From NCBI GenBank assembly GCA_964482405.1, contig CAYZXH010000021.1, positions 1 to 27,788 of the forward strand: a stretch of 27,788 nt of DNA. The letters run 5' to 3'. The stretch comes from Zestomicrobium sp964482405. GTDB taxonomy: Archaea > Thermoproteota > Thermoprotei_A > Sulfolobales > NBVN01. Positions 7,757 to 15,666 of this stretch are shown one piece after another. The first letter of the stretch is position 1. Each line of letters opens with the position of its first letter. The notes under the pieces were generated by a model that saw nothing but the letters and a program-made list of their open reading frames with translations, was not told the origin of the DNA and ran no database searches. A program made the position numbers and the translations under genes.

Positions 7757-7805
7757 CCCATCACCGAGTATAACTTGCTTGGAGGAAAATAAAATTTAGA
7801 CTTCT

Positions 7806-8927
7806 CTAAACTTTAAGATCCCTGAAAAACTCTTTAATATATTCAACGACGGTCAAAACATCTTCATCGCTTAAGCCCGGGTGCATAGGGAGTGAGAGGA
7901 CGTGCTTAGACGCTTCCACAGAATTAACTAGCTTCTTACTCACGATCAAGTAATCTCTGAGTGCTGGCTGCGTGTGTACGGGACTAGGATAGTGAACCGC
8001 TGTCTGCACCCCTCTAGCCCTGAGGAACTCGCTCAGCTTATCCCTAACGCCGCTACCGTGGACCCACACAGTGTATTGATGGTAGACGTGCTTAGCGTAC
8101 GACTTCTCAACAGGAAGCTTCAGAAACTTAATTCCTTTGAGTTCCTCGTTATATATCTTAGCTATAGCACGCCTCCTCTCATTCATTTTATCTAGCTTAG
8201 CTAGCTGGACGTAGCCTAACGCTGCTTGCAGATCGGTTATCCTGAAGTTCCAGCCAATCACTGTGTGGAAATACTTCTCAACCTGCCCGTGATTCCTCTG
8301 AAGCTTGACGTACTCAGCTATATCATCTCGGTTAGTCGCTACAGCGCCTCCCTCACCCATAGTCAAGTTCTTCGTAGCGTAGAAACTGAACGCTGATACC
8401 ACGCCTAGAGACCCTGTCTTAATCCCTTTATACTCAGCCCCGTGTGACTGTGCGCAATCCTCAATCAGGAAGACAGTCCTACCTTTCAGTACCTCCCTCA
8501 CACCATCCACGTCCGCTGGTTGACCGTATAAATGAACGAGTATGACGGCCTTGGTTTTCTCAGTAAGTCTTTCTCTTAAGTCGTTAGGATCAATGTTGTA
8601 GGTCTCTAGATCTATATCTACCGGAATCACCCTACCCCCGGCTAGAGCCACTGAGGAGGCGGTCGCGAAGAAAGTGAAATCCGGCACAGCTACCTCGTCC
8701 CCAGGACCAATACCTAAGGCCTTGAGAGCTAGGTAGAGAGCTACCGTGCCGTTACTTACCGTGAGGACGTGCCTCACCCCTAAGTACCTAGCGAACGACT
8801 CCTCGAATAATCGGGTGTACTCCCCCGCAGCTAGATTACCGCTTCCCAGAACCTTAACTACTTCCCGCACCTCATCCTCCGTTATGTACGGCGAGTTCAC
8901 TTTAATCGTCGTTGAAGACCCCCTCAT
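7806..8927 (-). CDS. DegT/DnrJ/EryC1/StrS-family sugar aminotransferase
   Basis: This 373-aa PLP enzyme of the sugar aminotransferase group has N-terminal SGNLAAGEYTRLFEE (29-43), VSNGTVALYLAL (57-68), PDFTFFATA (82-90), the PLP aspartate in LIEDCAQSHGAEY (about 157) and the Schiff-base lysine K186 in SFYATKNLTMGEGG. The substrate-binding RNHG and WNFRITDLQAALG follow. It should aminate a nucleotide-linked keto-sugar used for surface glycans or protein N-glycans. The start is ATG 8927 with an AT-rich TATA-like element about 25 nt upstream (8948-8955 on the minus strand), so the message is probably leaderless. No other sugar-nucleotide gene adjoins it. Confidence 0.88.
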   Translation of the reverse strand: MRGSSTTIKVNSPYITEDEVREVVKVLGSGNLAAGEYTRLFEESFARYLGVRHVLTVSNGTVALYLALKALGIGPGDEVAVPDFTFFATASSVALAGGRVIPVDIDLETYNIDPNDLRERLTEKTKAVILVHLYGQPADVDGVREVLKGRTVFLIEDCAQSHGAEYKGIKTGSLGVVSAFSFYATKNLTMGEGGAVATNRDDIAEYVKLQRNHGQVEKYFHTVIGWNFRITDLQAALGYVQLAKLDKMNERRRAIAKIYNEELKGIKFLKLPVEKSYAKHVYHQYTVWVHGSGVRDKLSEFLRARGVQTAVHYPSPVHTQPALRDYLIVSKKLVNSVEASKHVLSLPMHPGLSDEDVLTVVEYIKEFFRDLKV

Positions 8928-8988
8928 AAAAGTCTGAGGATACCAAATAAGTTTCTAGTTTTCTCGGCGGGGCAGTGAACACGGGTTT

Positions 8989-9672
8989 TCAGGGAGTCTT
9001 TATTATTGATCCTACGTTCACGTACTCGCAAACGCTTTGAGGGTAGTACATAGCTACTAATTTCCTGAAAGTGTTAACTGACTGGTTAACGAAGTATCTG
9101 GGGATTCCGGGCACCCCAAACGATAATACCATTACCCTCGCGGTATTCTTGCTTACTGTGTAGAGCTTGTTCTTCTTCGAGAAGAGTACGTAGATAGGTC
9201 TATTCACGCTGTCAGCCAGGACTAGCTCATACCCTGAGAGTTCTAAGACTGACTTAAGGCTGGGGACGGTCTCACGTTTAAGTGCTTTACGGAGTATTAG
9301 GGGTAGGCTTACCTTATCGCTATCCACTATTAGCGTGGGTATGAAGGTCTTCAACTCCGTCACGTACCTAATCCCCTCGAGATCGTTCTTGACTCTGGCG
9401 AGGGGATTCCTCAGGAATGCCCTGGCTAGATTCTCAGGTGAGTACCCGGTCTTGCTGTACGGTGCTTTAAGGTAATTCTTTAAGAAGTCTTTATAGATTT
9501 GAGTGTAGTAACTCAGATTCTTCCTTAACCCTTCCGAGGCCTTCAGCGACTTAACTACGTTAATTAGCTCTTGCCTAATATCCGGTCTATTGACCGTCAC
9601 GCTGAGCTCCCTGCACTCAAGAGCTCCTACGTAGTTAAACAATAGGTCGTAGAGTAGCTCACGATACTTCAT
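8989..9672 (-). CDS. Uncharacterised protein, 227 aa
   Basis: I do not recognise this family. The predicted protein is basic, soluble-looking and has no clear membrane helix. Its N-terminal half is helical and charged (MKYRELLYDLLFNYVG, then NVVKSLKASEGLRKNLSYY). Its C-terminal half alternates beta-like hydrophobic strands (TLIVDSDKVSLPLIL, YELVLADSVNRPIYVLF, ARVMVLSFGVPGIP). No catalytic motif is evident; the three cysteines are scattered rather than clustered. Codon use resembles the neighbours, so the reading frame appears real. It is divergent from the thioredoxin reductase gene, sharing a short AT-rich promoter region (9673-9739). A nucleic-acid-associated role is possible from the basic composition but is only a guess. 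Confidence 0.7.
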   Translation of the reverse strand: MKYRELLYDLLFNYVGALECRELSVTVNRPDIRQELINVVKSLKASEGLRKNLSYYTQIYKDFLKNYLKAPYSKTGYSPENLARAFLRNPLARVKNDLEGIRYVTELKTFIPTLIVDSDKVSLPLILRKALKRETVPSLKSVLELSGYELVLADSVNRPIYVLFSKKNKLYTVSKNTARVMVLSFGVPGIPRYFVNQSVNTFRKLVAMYYPQSVCEYVNVGSIIKTP

Positions 9673-9739
9673 GAACTCGCACCAGTCTCACATATTTTTA
9701 TTTACTTCTCCTCAAATAACTAGTTATTGAGGGTTTGAG

Positions 9740-10735
9740 ATGGGTTTCAGGCTAGGGATTCCGAGAAAACCTCGTGAGGCGGAGGTCTTCGACGTCTTGG
9801 TTATTGGGGCTGGCCCGGCAGGGCTTTCAGCAGCTCTATACTCTAAGAGGTTAGGGCTTAAGACAGCCTGCGTTGGCGAGAACTTAGGGGGGGCCCTGAA
9901 CGAGGCGGGCATAGTTGATGACTACATAGGGATTCAAGAAATTTTCGGTCCGGAATTAGCTAAGAAGTTCATAGAGCATGTTAAGAAGTATGAAGTGCCG
10001 ATCTATATGGATTCCGTGACAGAGGTTGTGAAGGAGAGCGACTTATTCAGGGTCTCGACTAAGTCAGGGACTGTCTTCAAGGCCAGGACGGTAATCTTAG
10101 CGGTAGGTAGTAGGAGGCGAAGACTAGGTGTTCCGGGCGAGGCGGAATTCGCTGGTAGGGGCGTTACGTACTGTGCCGCGTGCGACGCCCCCCTATTCAA
10201 GGACAAGGTAGTTGCCGTAGTAGGTGGCGGTAACTCAGCTCTTCAATCAGCTCTACTGATGACCTCATATGCTACTAAGGTCTACTTAATACATAGGAGA
10301 GATTCTTTCAGAGCGTACGACGTGTACGTTAAGTCCGTGACTAACCACCCGAAAATTGAGCTGGTATTGAATTCCGTGATCAAGAGTATCGGGGGGAGTA
10401 AGTCTGTTGAGTGGGTTGAGGTAGAGAATCTAGTCACGCACGAAGTCAGGAAGATCGGGGTAGAGGGGGTGTTGGTAGAGATAGGGTCGGAACCGCCTAA
10501 GGAGTTCTTCACTAGGATAGGGCTTAAGCTAGACGAGTATGGCTACGTGGTGGTGGAGCCAGGGCAGAGAACGAACGTGGAAGGCTTATTTGCTGCAGGC
10601 GACTGCACGGGCGGACCCCATAAGAAGAAGTTTGATCAAGTAGTTACTGCGGTGGCTGAGGGCGCTCTTGCAGCGCTATCGGCCTACGAACACTTAATTA
10701 GGAGAGGGGCTGAGAAGGGGGAGGTAGGGTACTGA
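9740..10735 (+). CDS. trxB: Thioredoxin reductase (FAD, NADPH type)
   Basis: This 331-aa flavoprotein has the FAD-binding GAGPAG (23-28), the redox-active CAAC (C145-C148), the second dinucleotide motif GGGNSA (162-167), HRRDSFR (185-191), whose arginines predict NADPH preference, and the closing FAD motif LFAAGDCTGG (283-292). It transfers electrons from NADPH to thioredoxin or a protein disulfide oxidoreductase, central to disulfide-rich hyperthermophile cytoplasm. An N-terminal extension of about 14 residues precedes the usual start. No thioredoxin gene lies beside it. Its stop lies 5 nt from the convergent rpiA stop. Confidence 0.93.
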   Translation: MGFRLGIPRKPREAEVFDVLVIGAGPAGLSAALYSKRLGLKTACVGENLGGALNEAGIVDDYIGIQEIFGPELAKKFIEHVKKYEVPIYMDSVTEVVKESDLFRVSTKSGTVFKARTVILAVGSRRRRLGVPGEAEFAGRGVTYCAACDAPLFKDKVVAVVGGGNSALQSALLMTSYATKVYLIHRRDSFRAYDVYVKSVTNHPKIELVLNSVIKSIGGSKSVEWVEVENLVTHEVRKIGVEGVLVEIGSEPPKEFFTRIGLKLDEYGYVVVEPGQRTNVEGLFAAGDCTGGPHKKKFDQVVTAVAEGALAALSAYEHLIRRGAEKGEVGY

Positions 10736-10740
10736 GTTAG

Positions 10741-11436
10741 CTACTCTCGGGTTCTTTTTATATATCTTACACCCCCGTCTCTAAAACCTACGATGACTAT
10801 GTCAGCCTCATCAAGGAAGAGACCTACCTCTATGACTCCGGTAAGGCTCTTCAGTTTTTTAGCGAACTCGCTTAAATCCATGTCTTCCGGCGGTATTACG
10901 TCGATTATGAAGCCTCCTACATCGCTTACTACCGGTCCTTTCTTGCCGTTGCATTCCCTGGGCGAGGCTTGTGCGCCGAGCTTCTTCAAATCACTTAAGA
11001 CCATCCTCAACGCGTTAGGTAAAACCTCAACCGGTATGGGGTGCCTCACGCAGAGCTTGCTTACCAGCTTCGATTCATCAATGACGAAAACTCTTAAGCG
11101 GGAGTGTTTAGCCAGCAACTTCTCCATGGTTAGGGCCGCTCCACCGCCCTTCAGCATCCTACCCTCTAAATCTACCTCGTCGGCTGAGTCCACGTAGAGG
11201 TCTAGTTCCTCAACGGATAGAGCGTTAACGTCCCTGTAGCCTAGCTCCGCTAAAACCATCGCGGTCTTCGATGACGTGGTTACTAAGGACTTACCCCTCA
11301 GCAACCCCCTCTCATGAGCTCTTCTAATGAAGAGTTCTGTGGTGTTGCCGGTCCCTAAACCGATTAATTCCCTCCCCTCTAAGAATTTAAGTGCTTCAGT
11401 AACTGCGGCTAAGCGAGCTATCTGAGCTTCCTCCAA
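10741..11436 (-). CDS. rpiA: Ribose-5-phosphate isomerase A
   Basis: This 231-aa enzyme interconverts ribose 5-phosphate and ribulose 5-phosphate. Family motifs are complete: GLGTGNT (26-32, phosphate binding), TTSSKT (53-58), DSADEVD (83-89, with the active-site aspartates), KGGGAALTMEK (96-106, containing the catalytic Glu105 and Lys96) and VIDESKLV (118-125). In crenarchaea it supplies ribose through the ribulose monophosphate or non-oxidative pentose route. Its stop nearly abuts the convergent trxB stop. Upstream on the minus strand lies the region carrying the C/D box sRNA, which is on the opposite strand and divergent. Confidence 0.93.
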   Translation of the reverse strand: MEEAQIARLAAVTEALKFLEGRELIGLGTGNTTELFIRRAHERGLLRGKSLVTTSSKTAMVLAELGYRDVNALSVEELDLYVDSADEVDLEGRMLKGGGAALTMEKLLAKHSRLRVFVIDESKLVSKLCVRHPIPVEVLPNALRMVLSDLKKLGAQASPRECNGKKGPVVSDVGGFIIDVIPPEDMDLSEFAKKLKSLTGVIEVGLFLDEADIVIVGFRDGGVRYIKRTRE

Positions 11437-11469
11437 ACACTCACCCCGAACATATTAACTTCAGTTCAA

Positions 11470-11480
11470 GAATTAATATG
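11470..11480 (+). promoter_or_regulatory. TATA box of the C/D box sRNA
   Basis: GAATTAATATG is centred about 25 nt before the expected 5' end of the sRNA (about 11499). This is the correct spacing for an independent archaeal promoter on the plus strand. Confidence 0.5.
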
Positions 11481-11499
11481 GAGTGGAGAGCTTAAAGCG

Positions 11500-11552
11500 A
11501 TGTGATGAGGTCCTCGATCTCTGAGGCGTGATGTGAGTAATCCGCTCTGAAA
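11500..11552 (+). ncRNA. C/D box sRNA (2'-O-methylation guide, double guide)
   Basis: All four boxes are present with ideal spacing: C box GTGATGA (11502-11508), 12-nt guide GGTCCTCGATCT, D' box CTGA (11521-11524), 3-nt spacer, C' box GTGATGT (11528-11534), 12-nt guide GAGTAATCCGCT, D box CTGA (11547-11550). C/D sRNAs assemble with L7Ae, Nop5 and fibrillarin to methylate RNA. By the D+5 rule the predicted targets are AGATCGAGGACC, with methylation at the fifth base (C), and AGCGGATTACTC, with methylation at the fifth base (G), most likely in rRNA. The only weak point is the last base of C'. A TATA box lies at the right distance and the intergenic location is free of coding sequence. Confidence 0.92.
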
Positions 11553-11608
11553 CCTGACCCTAACGAATTCTTTAGTTGTGTGTTTCACGGTTTTTCAACA
11601 TAAAAAGT

Positions 11609-11836
11609 TTATGAAGCCTTCTTACCTACCTCAACAACTTCCTTGCACTTCAGTTGCTTAACGAATTCCTCTAACTCGTTTAAAGGTATCTTTATCGTGT
11701 AGAGATATCTCTTCGTCCTAGCCTTGACCTTAGCTATCCCCTCCTTCTCTTTCCTCACGACCCTGCATACCTCCGCTCTAGCCGATAACTCTATAAATTT
11801 GTTCTTGTCGTATACTTCGACGGGCACATTACTCAC
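11609..11836 (-). CDS. rpl38e: Ribosomal protein eL38
   Basis: This 75-aa basic protein matches eL38 of the large ribosomal subunit. It starts PVEVYDKNKFIELSARA, continues CRVVRKEKEG and then the signature KVKARTKRYLYTIKIP, followed by a helix with LEEFVKQLKCKEVVEV. The YLYT core is shared with eukaryotic L38e. Among archaea eL38 is found mainly in crenarchaeal-type lineages, so it is a useful lineage marker. It is divergent from lysS, sharing an 88-91 bp AT-rich promoter region, and sits next to the C/D sRNA, making a small translation-related neighbourhood. Confidence 0.87.
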   Translation of the reverse strand: MSNVPVEVYDKNKFIELSARAEVCRVVRKEKEGIAKVKARTKRYLYTIKIPLNELEEFVKQLKCKEVVEVGKKAS

Positions 11837-11927
11837 CGAATACTACATTAAGGGAGATTTTTAAGTTGTCTCTCGTGACTCACAATATTTTTAACCCAGC
11901 ACGTATTGTTAGGTTAGGTAGGGCTTG

Positions 11928-13397
11928 ATGAGCGTTGAGAGGGATTTCAGGAAGAGTTTGAGAGAGGAGTTAATGAGGAACGGGATCAACCCCTACCCAC
12001 ACGTACTTAGCTTGGGTTACGTGCCCGTCAAGGACATAGTCAGCAATCCTAGGGTTGGTGAGTTAGTCGCTACTGCCGGTAGGGTAGCTAGTCTTAGAAG
12101 GCATGGTAAGCTAGTGTTCGTTGACTTAATAGATGACGGCTGCAGGATACAGCTCTCATTGAACGCGGGCAACGTGGGTGGTGAGAGATTCGAGGAGTTC
12201 TTGAGGTACGTTAACTTAGGTGATTTCATAAACGTGAGGGGAGAGCTCTTCTACACTCAGAAAGGGGAACTCACTATCAACGTCAGAGAATACCAGCTCA
12301 TAGTGAAGGCTCTGAGATCCCCTCCCGTTAAGTGGGGTCATAAAATACTGGATCCTGAAGTTAGGTACAGGAAGCGTTACCTAGACTTGATGATGACTCC
12401 TCAGGTAAGGAAGATTTTCGAGACGCGCTTCAATACTATAGCTGAGATAAGGAAGTTCATGTGGGGTAAGGGCTTCATAGAGGTTGAGACCCCTGTTCTT
12501 CAGCCTGTTTACGGCGGTGCTGCCGCGAAACCCTTCATAACCAGGATTCAAGCACTAGGTGAGGACTGGTATTTAAGAATATCTCTCGAGCTATACTTGA
12601 AGAGGTTTTTGGTGGGAGGCTTCAACAAGGTCTTCGAGATAGGTAAGAACTTCAGGAATGAGGACATAGACGTGCAGCACAACCCGGAATTCACTATGAT
12701 GGAGGCTTACCAAGCTTACGCGGATTACGATGATGTGATGAGGCTCACGGAAGAATTGATTAGTACGGTGGCCGAGAGGGTTCTGGGAACTACTAAGGTG
12801 AGTTACCCTGTTGGTGAATCAAGTGTTGAGATAGATTTGAGACCTCCTTACAGGAGGGTTAGGATGGTTGAAGGGTTGAGGGAGTTCGCGGGGGTTGACG
12901 TTAATGTATTGAGTGATGACGACTTAAAAGATCTTCTGAGGTCACACAACCTCACGCTACCTGGCGGCTACGATAGGGGTAGGGCTATAGCAAAACTTTT
13001 TGATAGGTTGGTAGGAGCCCAACACTTAATACAGCCTACTTTCGTGATTGATTTTCCAGCGTCTTCATCGCCTCTAGCCAAGCCTCATAGAATGAATCCT
13101 GAGTATGCTGAGAGGTTTGAGTTATATATTGCTGGCATGGAGTTGGCTAACGCCTTCACAGAATTGAACGACCCAGTGCTTCAGGAAACGTACTTTAAGC
13201 AGGAGGAGGAGAGGAGGAAGCTGGGTGATGCTGAAGCACACCCTTATGATTGGGACTTCGTGGAAGCTCTTGAGTACGGGATGCCGCCGGCAGGGGGCTT
13301 AGGGTTAGGGATAGATAGGCTAGTGATGATATTTACTGGGCAGACATCAATAAAGGAGGTAATTCCCTTCCCTATGATGATGCGTTCCAGCACTTAA
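11928..13397 (+). CDS. lysS: Lysyl-tRNA synthetase, class II
   Basis: This 489-aa enzyme charges tRNA-Lys. The N-terminal OB-fold anticodon-binding domain (about 45-130) is followed by the class II core: motif 1 region GKGFIEVETPVLQP (about 180-193), motif 2 FRNEDIDVQHNPEFTMME (about 242-259) and motif 3 GLGLGIDRLVM near the C-terminus. The GGAAAKPF segment (about 197-204) is typical of LysS. Many archaea, mainly euryarchaea, use the unrelated class I enzyme, so this choice supports a crenarchaeal origin. I take ATG 11928 rather than the adjacent TTG 11925; AGGTAGGG upstream serves as ribosome binding site. Confidence 0.95.
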   Translation: MSVERDFRKSLREELMRNGINPYPHVLSLGYVPVKDIVSNPRVGELVATAGRVASLRRHGKLVFVDLIDDGCRIQLSLNAGNVGGERFEEFLRYVNLGDFINVRGELFYTQKGELTINVREYQLIVKALRSPPVKWGHKILDPEVRYRKRYLDLMMTPQVRKIFETRFNTIAEIRKFMWGKGFIEVETPVLQPVYGGAAAKPFITRIQALGEDWYLRISLELYLKRFLVGGFNKVFEIGKNFRNEDIDVQHNPEFTMMEAYQAYADYDDVMRLTEELISTVAERVLGTTKVSYPVGESSVEIDLRPPYRRVRMVEGLREFAGVDVNVLSDDDLKDLLRSHNLTLPGGYDRGRAIAKLFDRLVGAQHLIQPTFVIDFPASSSPLAKPHRMNPEYAERFELYIAGMELANAFTELNDPVLQETYFKQEEERRKLGDAEAHPYDWDFVEALEYGMPPAGGLGLGIDRLVMIFTGQTSIKEVIPFPMMMRSST

Positions 13398-13466
13398 TTG
13401 AAGTGTTTTCAGGTCTTTGATGCGTTCTTATAATGATTTGAGAAAATATTTTGTCGGTGTGATGAC

Positions 13467-14513
13467 GTGAGGTTAGTGTGTTGGAGGTGTGGTTTTCAGA
13501 CTGAGTACAGGCCCGGACTGTACGTCTGCGAGCACTGCGGTGAGCCGCTCTTAGTGGATAGTGATTTTCGCGTGTCTTTGAGGGAGGACGGCACGTTAAT
13601 TCCTAGGGAGTTGAGGCTCGTAACCCTGGGTGAGGGTAGAACACCCTTGATAAAGTCTAGGGAAGGTATCTACTTGAAGCTAGATTACCTCAATCCGTCA
13701 GGTTCGTTCAAGGACAGAGGCGCTGTCACAGCGGTTTCAGAAGCTTTGGGTAGGGGTTGTAAGCTGATTATCGAGGATTCCTCAGGGAATGCGGGGATCT
13801 CGTACTCTGCTTACGCGGGGCGTGCCGGCATAAGGGCCAGGATTTACGTGCCCTACGACGCGCCGGCGGGCAAGAAAAACATGCTTAGAGCTCTGGGTGC
13901 TGAGGTGGTGGAGGCTCCTACGAGGGATGAGGCCGCCAGACTTGCCGTAAACGATCCGGAGGGGTGTTATGTGGGGCACAGAATCAACCCCTACTTCCTA
14001 GAAGGGATGAAGGATCTAGCGCTGGAGCTAGTTAGGGAGTTAGGTGAGGTAGACTACGTCGTTAGTCCGCTGGCTAGCGGCACCCTCCTAATAGGTTTGT
14101 GGAAGGGTTATATGGAGTTGGTTGAGGTCGGGGTAGCTAAGCGTGTTCCGAGGTTAGTGGCTGTTCAGGCGTGCGGTTATGAGTCGCTCACCAAGTACTA
14201 CAGACCTTGCGTGAGTGTCTGCAGGTCTAGAGCTCAGCTCCCTGACGGGATTAGGTTGACTGACGCCCCGAGGCTGCAACACGTTGCTAATATCCTTAAG
14301 GAATCAGGAGGTTTGTACACGGTAATAGATGACGAGTTGGCGATGCCGTATCTGAGGGAGTTGTGGAGGGAGGGGGTTGTGGCCGAGCCCACGAGCGCTT
14401 ACGGCTATGCGGTGGCTAGGGAGTTGATGAGGGAGGGAAGTATTTCCGGGAAGGTCGTTGTCATATTAACGGGTAATGGCATCAAGCACGTTTCCGGAGG
14501 AATGACTATATGA
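13467..14513 (+). CDS. thrC: Threonine synthase-like PLP enzyme
   Basis: This 348-aa fold-type II PLP enzyme has an N-terminal zinc ribbon (C5, C8, C21, C24), GEGRTPL (55-61), the Schiff-base motif NPSGSFKDRG with K82, EDSSGNAG (103-110, PLP phosphate/asparagine contact), a glycine-rich SPLASGTLL and a C-terminal VVILTGNGIK. These fit threonine synthase, which converts O-phosphohomoserine to threonine. Related enzymes include cysteate synthase and O-phosphoserine sulfhydrylase-like proteins, so a link to the phosphoserine made by SerK is conceivable but unproven. The start is GTG 13467 after GGTGTGAT. Its TGA overlaps the ATG of the following GTPase gene (ATGA), so the two are translationally coupled. 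Confidence 0.8.
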   Translation: MRLVCWRCGFQTEYRPGLYVCEHCGEPLLVDSDFRVSLREDGTLIPRELRLVTLGEGRTPLIKSREGIYLKLDYLNPSGSFKDRGAVTAVSEALGRGCKLIIEDSSGNAGISYSAYAGRAGIRARIYVPYDAPAGKKNMLRALGAEVVEAPTRDEAARLAVNDPEGCYVGHRINPYFLEGMKDLALELVRELGEVDYVVSPLASGTLLIGLWKGYMELVEVGVAKRVPRLVAVQACGYESLTKYYRPCVSVCRSRAQLPDGIRLTDAPRLQHVANILKESGGLYTVIDDELAMPYLRELWREGVVAEPTSAYGYAVARELMREGSISGKVVVILTGNGIKHVSGGMTI

Positions 14514-15475
14514 GTATCGACGTCGCGAGGCTCATTAACGGAGCTCTTAGGAGAGATAAGGCATCGATAAGTAAGCTAATAACTTTGATTGAGGAGAATC
14601 CGCTAAACTCTATTTCAGTGATTACTCGGATACCTTACCAGCCTAAGACCGCGCACGTGGTAGGATTCACTGGATCGGCAGGCGTAGGGAAGTCTACGTT
14701 AATAAACGCTGTGGCTACTCTGTTAGCTCGTGAGGGTAGTTCCGTGGCCGTCATAGCGGTGGATCCTAGATCGCCTATCACTGGGGGAGCTGTAATGGGT
14801 GATAGGGTTAGGATGAAGGACGTGCCTAAGGAGGTGTACGTGAGGTCTATGACGACGCGTGAGGAGGAATCACTACCCTTAAAGACTTTGCTCGCTATTG
14901 AGTTGCTTGAGCGTTTAGGGTTTGATTACATAATCTTGGAAACTCCTGGGGCGGGGCAGTTCAGCACGAGGATAATGAGTGTCGCTGACACAATAGTCGT
15001 TGTCTTAATGCCTGAGTCAGGTGATGAGATACAAGCTATTAAGGCCGGCATAATGGAGATCGGGGACGTGTACGTAGTGAATAAGGCTGACTTACCGGGG
15101 GCTAGCCTAACCTACAATCAAGTACTCTTCGCGTTAGACTCCGTTGAGAAGAAGGGTTGGGTCCCGAAAGTTGTCTTAACGAATGCTCTAAGCATAGCTA
15201 GCGTGGAGCCGCTAACGAAAGCTATCAAAGAACACGCGATCTTCACTAGAATGAGCGGGCTCGACCTAGAGAAGAGGACTCTGAGGAGATCTCTAGAACT
15301 TTACTTGGTGATAAGCGAGAAACTCAATAAGGTAGTCAGGGAGGTGAGCATGCCGCAAACCAACTTATTCAAGGAATTTGAGAAACTCTTGAAAGACGGT
15401 GGCTCACTTAAGGAATTCACTAAGAAGATAAAAGAGGAGATAACGAACAAGATTGACGTGTTGATTACTGAGTAG
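14510..15475 (+). CDS. MeaB/ArgK-family P-loop GTPase
   Basis: This 321-aa G3E-type GTPase has Walker A GSAGVGKS (55-62), AVDPRSPITGGAVMGDRVRM (about 83-102), which is the family signature, ETPGAGQ (144-150; usually ETVGVGQ) and NKAD (191-194) for guanine recognition. Family members (MeaB, ArgK) chaperone B12-dependent methylmalonyl-CoA mutase and related acyl-CoA mutases. No mutase subunit is encoded in this window. The start ATG overlaps the stop of the threonine synthase-like gene, and the stop precedes the tRNA-Pro promoter. The Val-to-Pro and Val-to-Ala changes in the switch motif are mild variations. The old 'LAO/AO transport ATPase' label for this family should not be used. Confidence 0.88.
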   Translation: MSIDVARLINGALRRDKASISKLITLIEENPLNSISVITRIPYQPKTAHVVGFTGSAGVGKSTLINAVATLLAREGSSVAVIAVDPRSPITGGAVMGDRVRMKDVPKEVYVRSMTTREEESLPLKTLLAIELLERLGFDYIILETPGAGQFSTRIMSVADTIVVVLMPESGDEIQAIKAGIMEIGDVYVVNKADLPGASLTYNQVLFALDSVEKKGWVPKVVLTNALSIASVEPLTKAIKEHAIFTRMSGLDLEKRTLRRSLELYLVISEKLNKVVREVSMPQTNLFKEFEKLLKDGGSLKEFTKKIKEEITNKIDVLITE

Positions 15476-15494
15476 GTTTGTCCTTAGTTACCAT

Positions 15495-15513
15495 CATATA
15501 AAGAAATATATAT
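15495..15513 (+). promoter_or_regulatory. TATA element of tRNA-Pro
   Basis: CATATAAAGAAATATATAT ends about 29 nt before the mature 5' end of the tRNA. Either half could serve as TATA box, giving a transcript with a short 5' leader. Confidence 0.5.
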
Positions 15514-15541
15514 GTCTGGTTCCTTAATGTTTTGTAGGTTG

Positions 15542-15618
15542 GGGGCCGTAGTTTAGCTTGGTAGAATGCGGGGCTTGGGTCCCCGTGGTCCGGGGTTCAA
15601 ATCCCCGCGGCCCCACCA
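15542..15618 (+). tRNA. tRNA-Pro (anticodon TGG)
   Basis: A complete cloverleaf is visible. The acceptor stem GGGGCCG (15542-15548) pairs with CGGCCCC (15608-15614). The D arm is GTTT/GAAT. The anticodon stem CGGGG/CCCCG has loop CTTGGGT, giving anticodon TGG at 15576-15578. The variable loop has 5 nt, and the T arm is CGGGG-TTCAAAT-CCCCG. Discriminator A is at 15615 and an encoded CCA at 15616-15618. There is no intron. It reads CCA and probably other proline codons. Confidence 0.97.
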
Positions 15619-15656
15619 ACGAAGTGTTGTGGGGTACCTCAGTTTCGTTAGGTGGG
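15612..15656 (+). repeat. Fold-back inverted repeat at the tRNA-Pro 3' end
   Basis: CCCACCAACGAA (15612-15623) contains the last acceptor bases plus CCA. It is complementary to TTCGTT-A-GGTGGG (15644-15656) with a single bulged A at 15650. The primary transcript could therefore hide the tRNA 3' end in a 12-bp hairpin with a 20-nt loop. The palindrome GGTACC lies inside the loop. It might act as a terminator-like or processing structure. Confidence 0.5.
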
Positions 15657-15666
15657 TCCCGAGCTT

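Noticed and set aside
13398..13466. TGATG-containing intergenic bases after lysS considered as a second C/D box sRNA.
   Set aside because: There is no D box CTGA at guide distance and no C'/D' pair; only ribosome-binding and promoter-like bases for the next gene are seen.
14510..15475. Lysine/arginine/ornithine transport ATPase (older ArgK label).
   Set aside because: The Walker A, DPRSP...GDRVRM and NKAD motifs are those of MeaB-type G-protein chaperones; no transporter genes are nearby.
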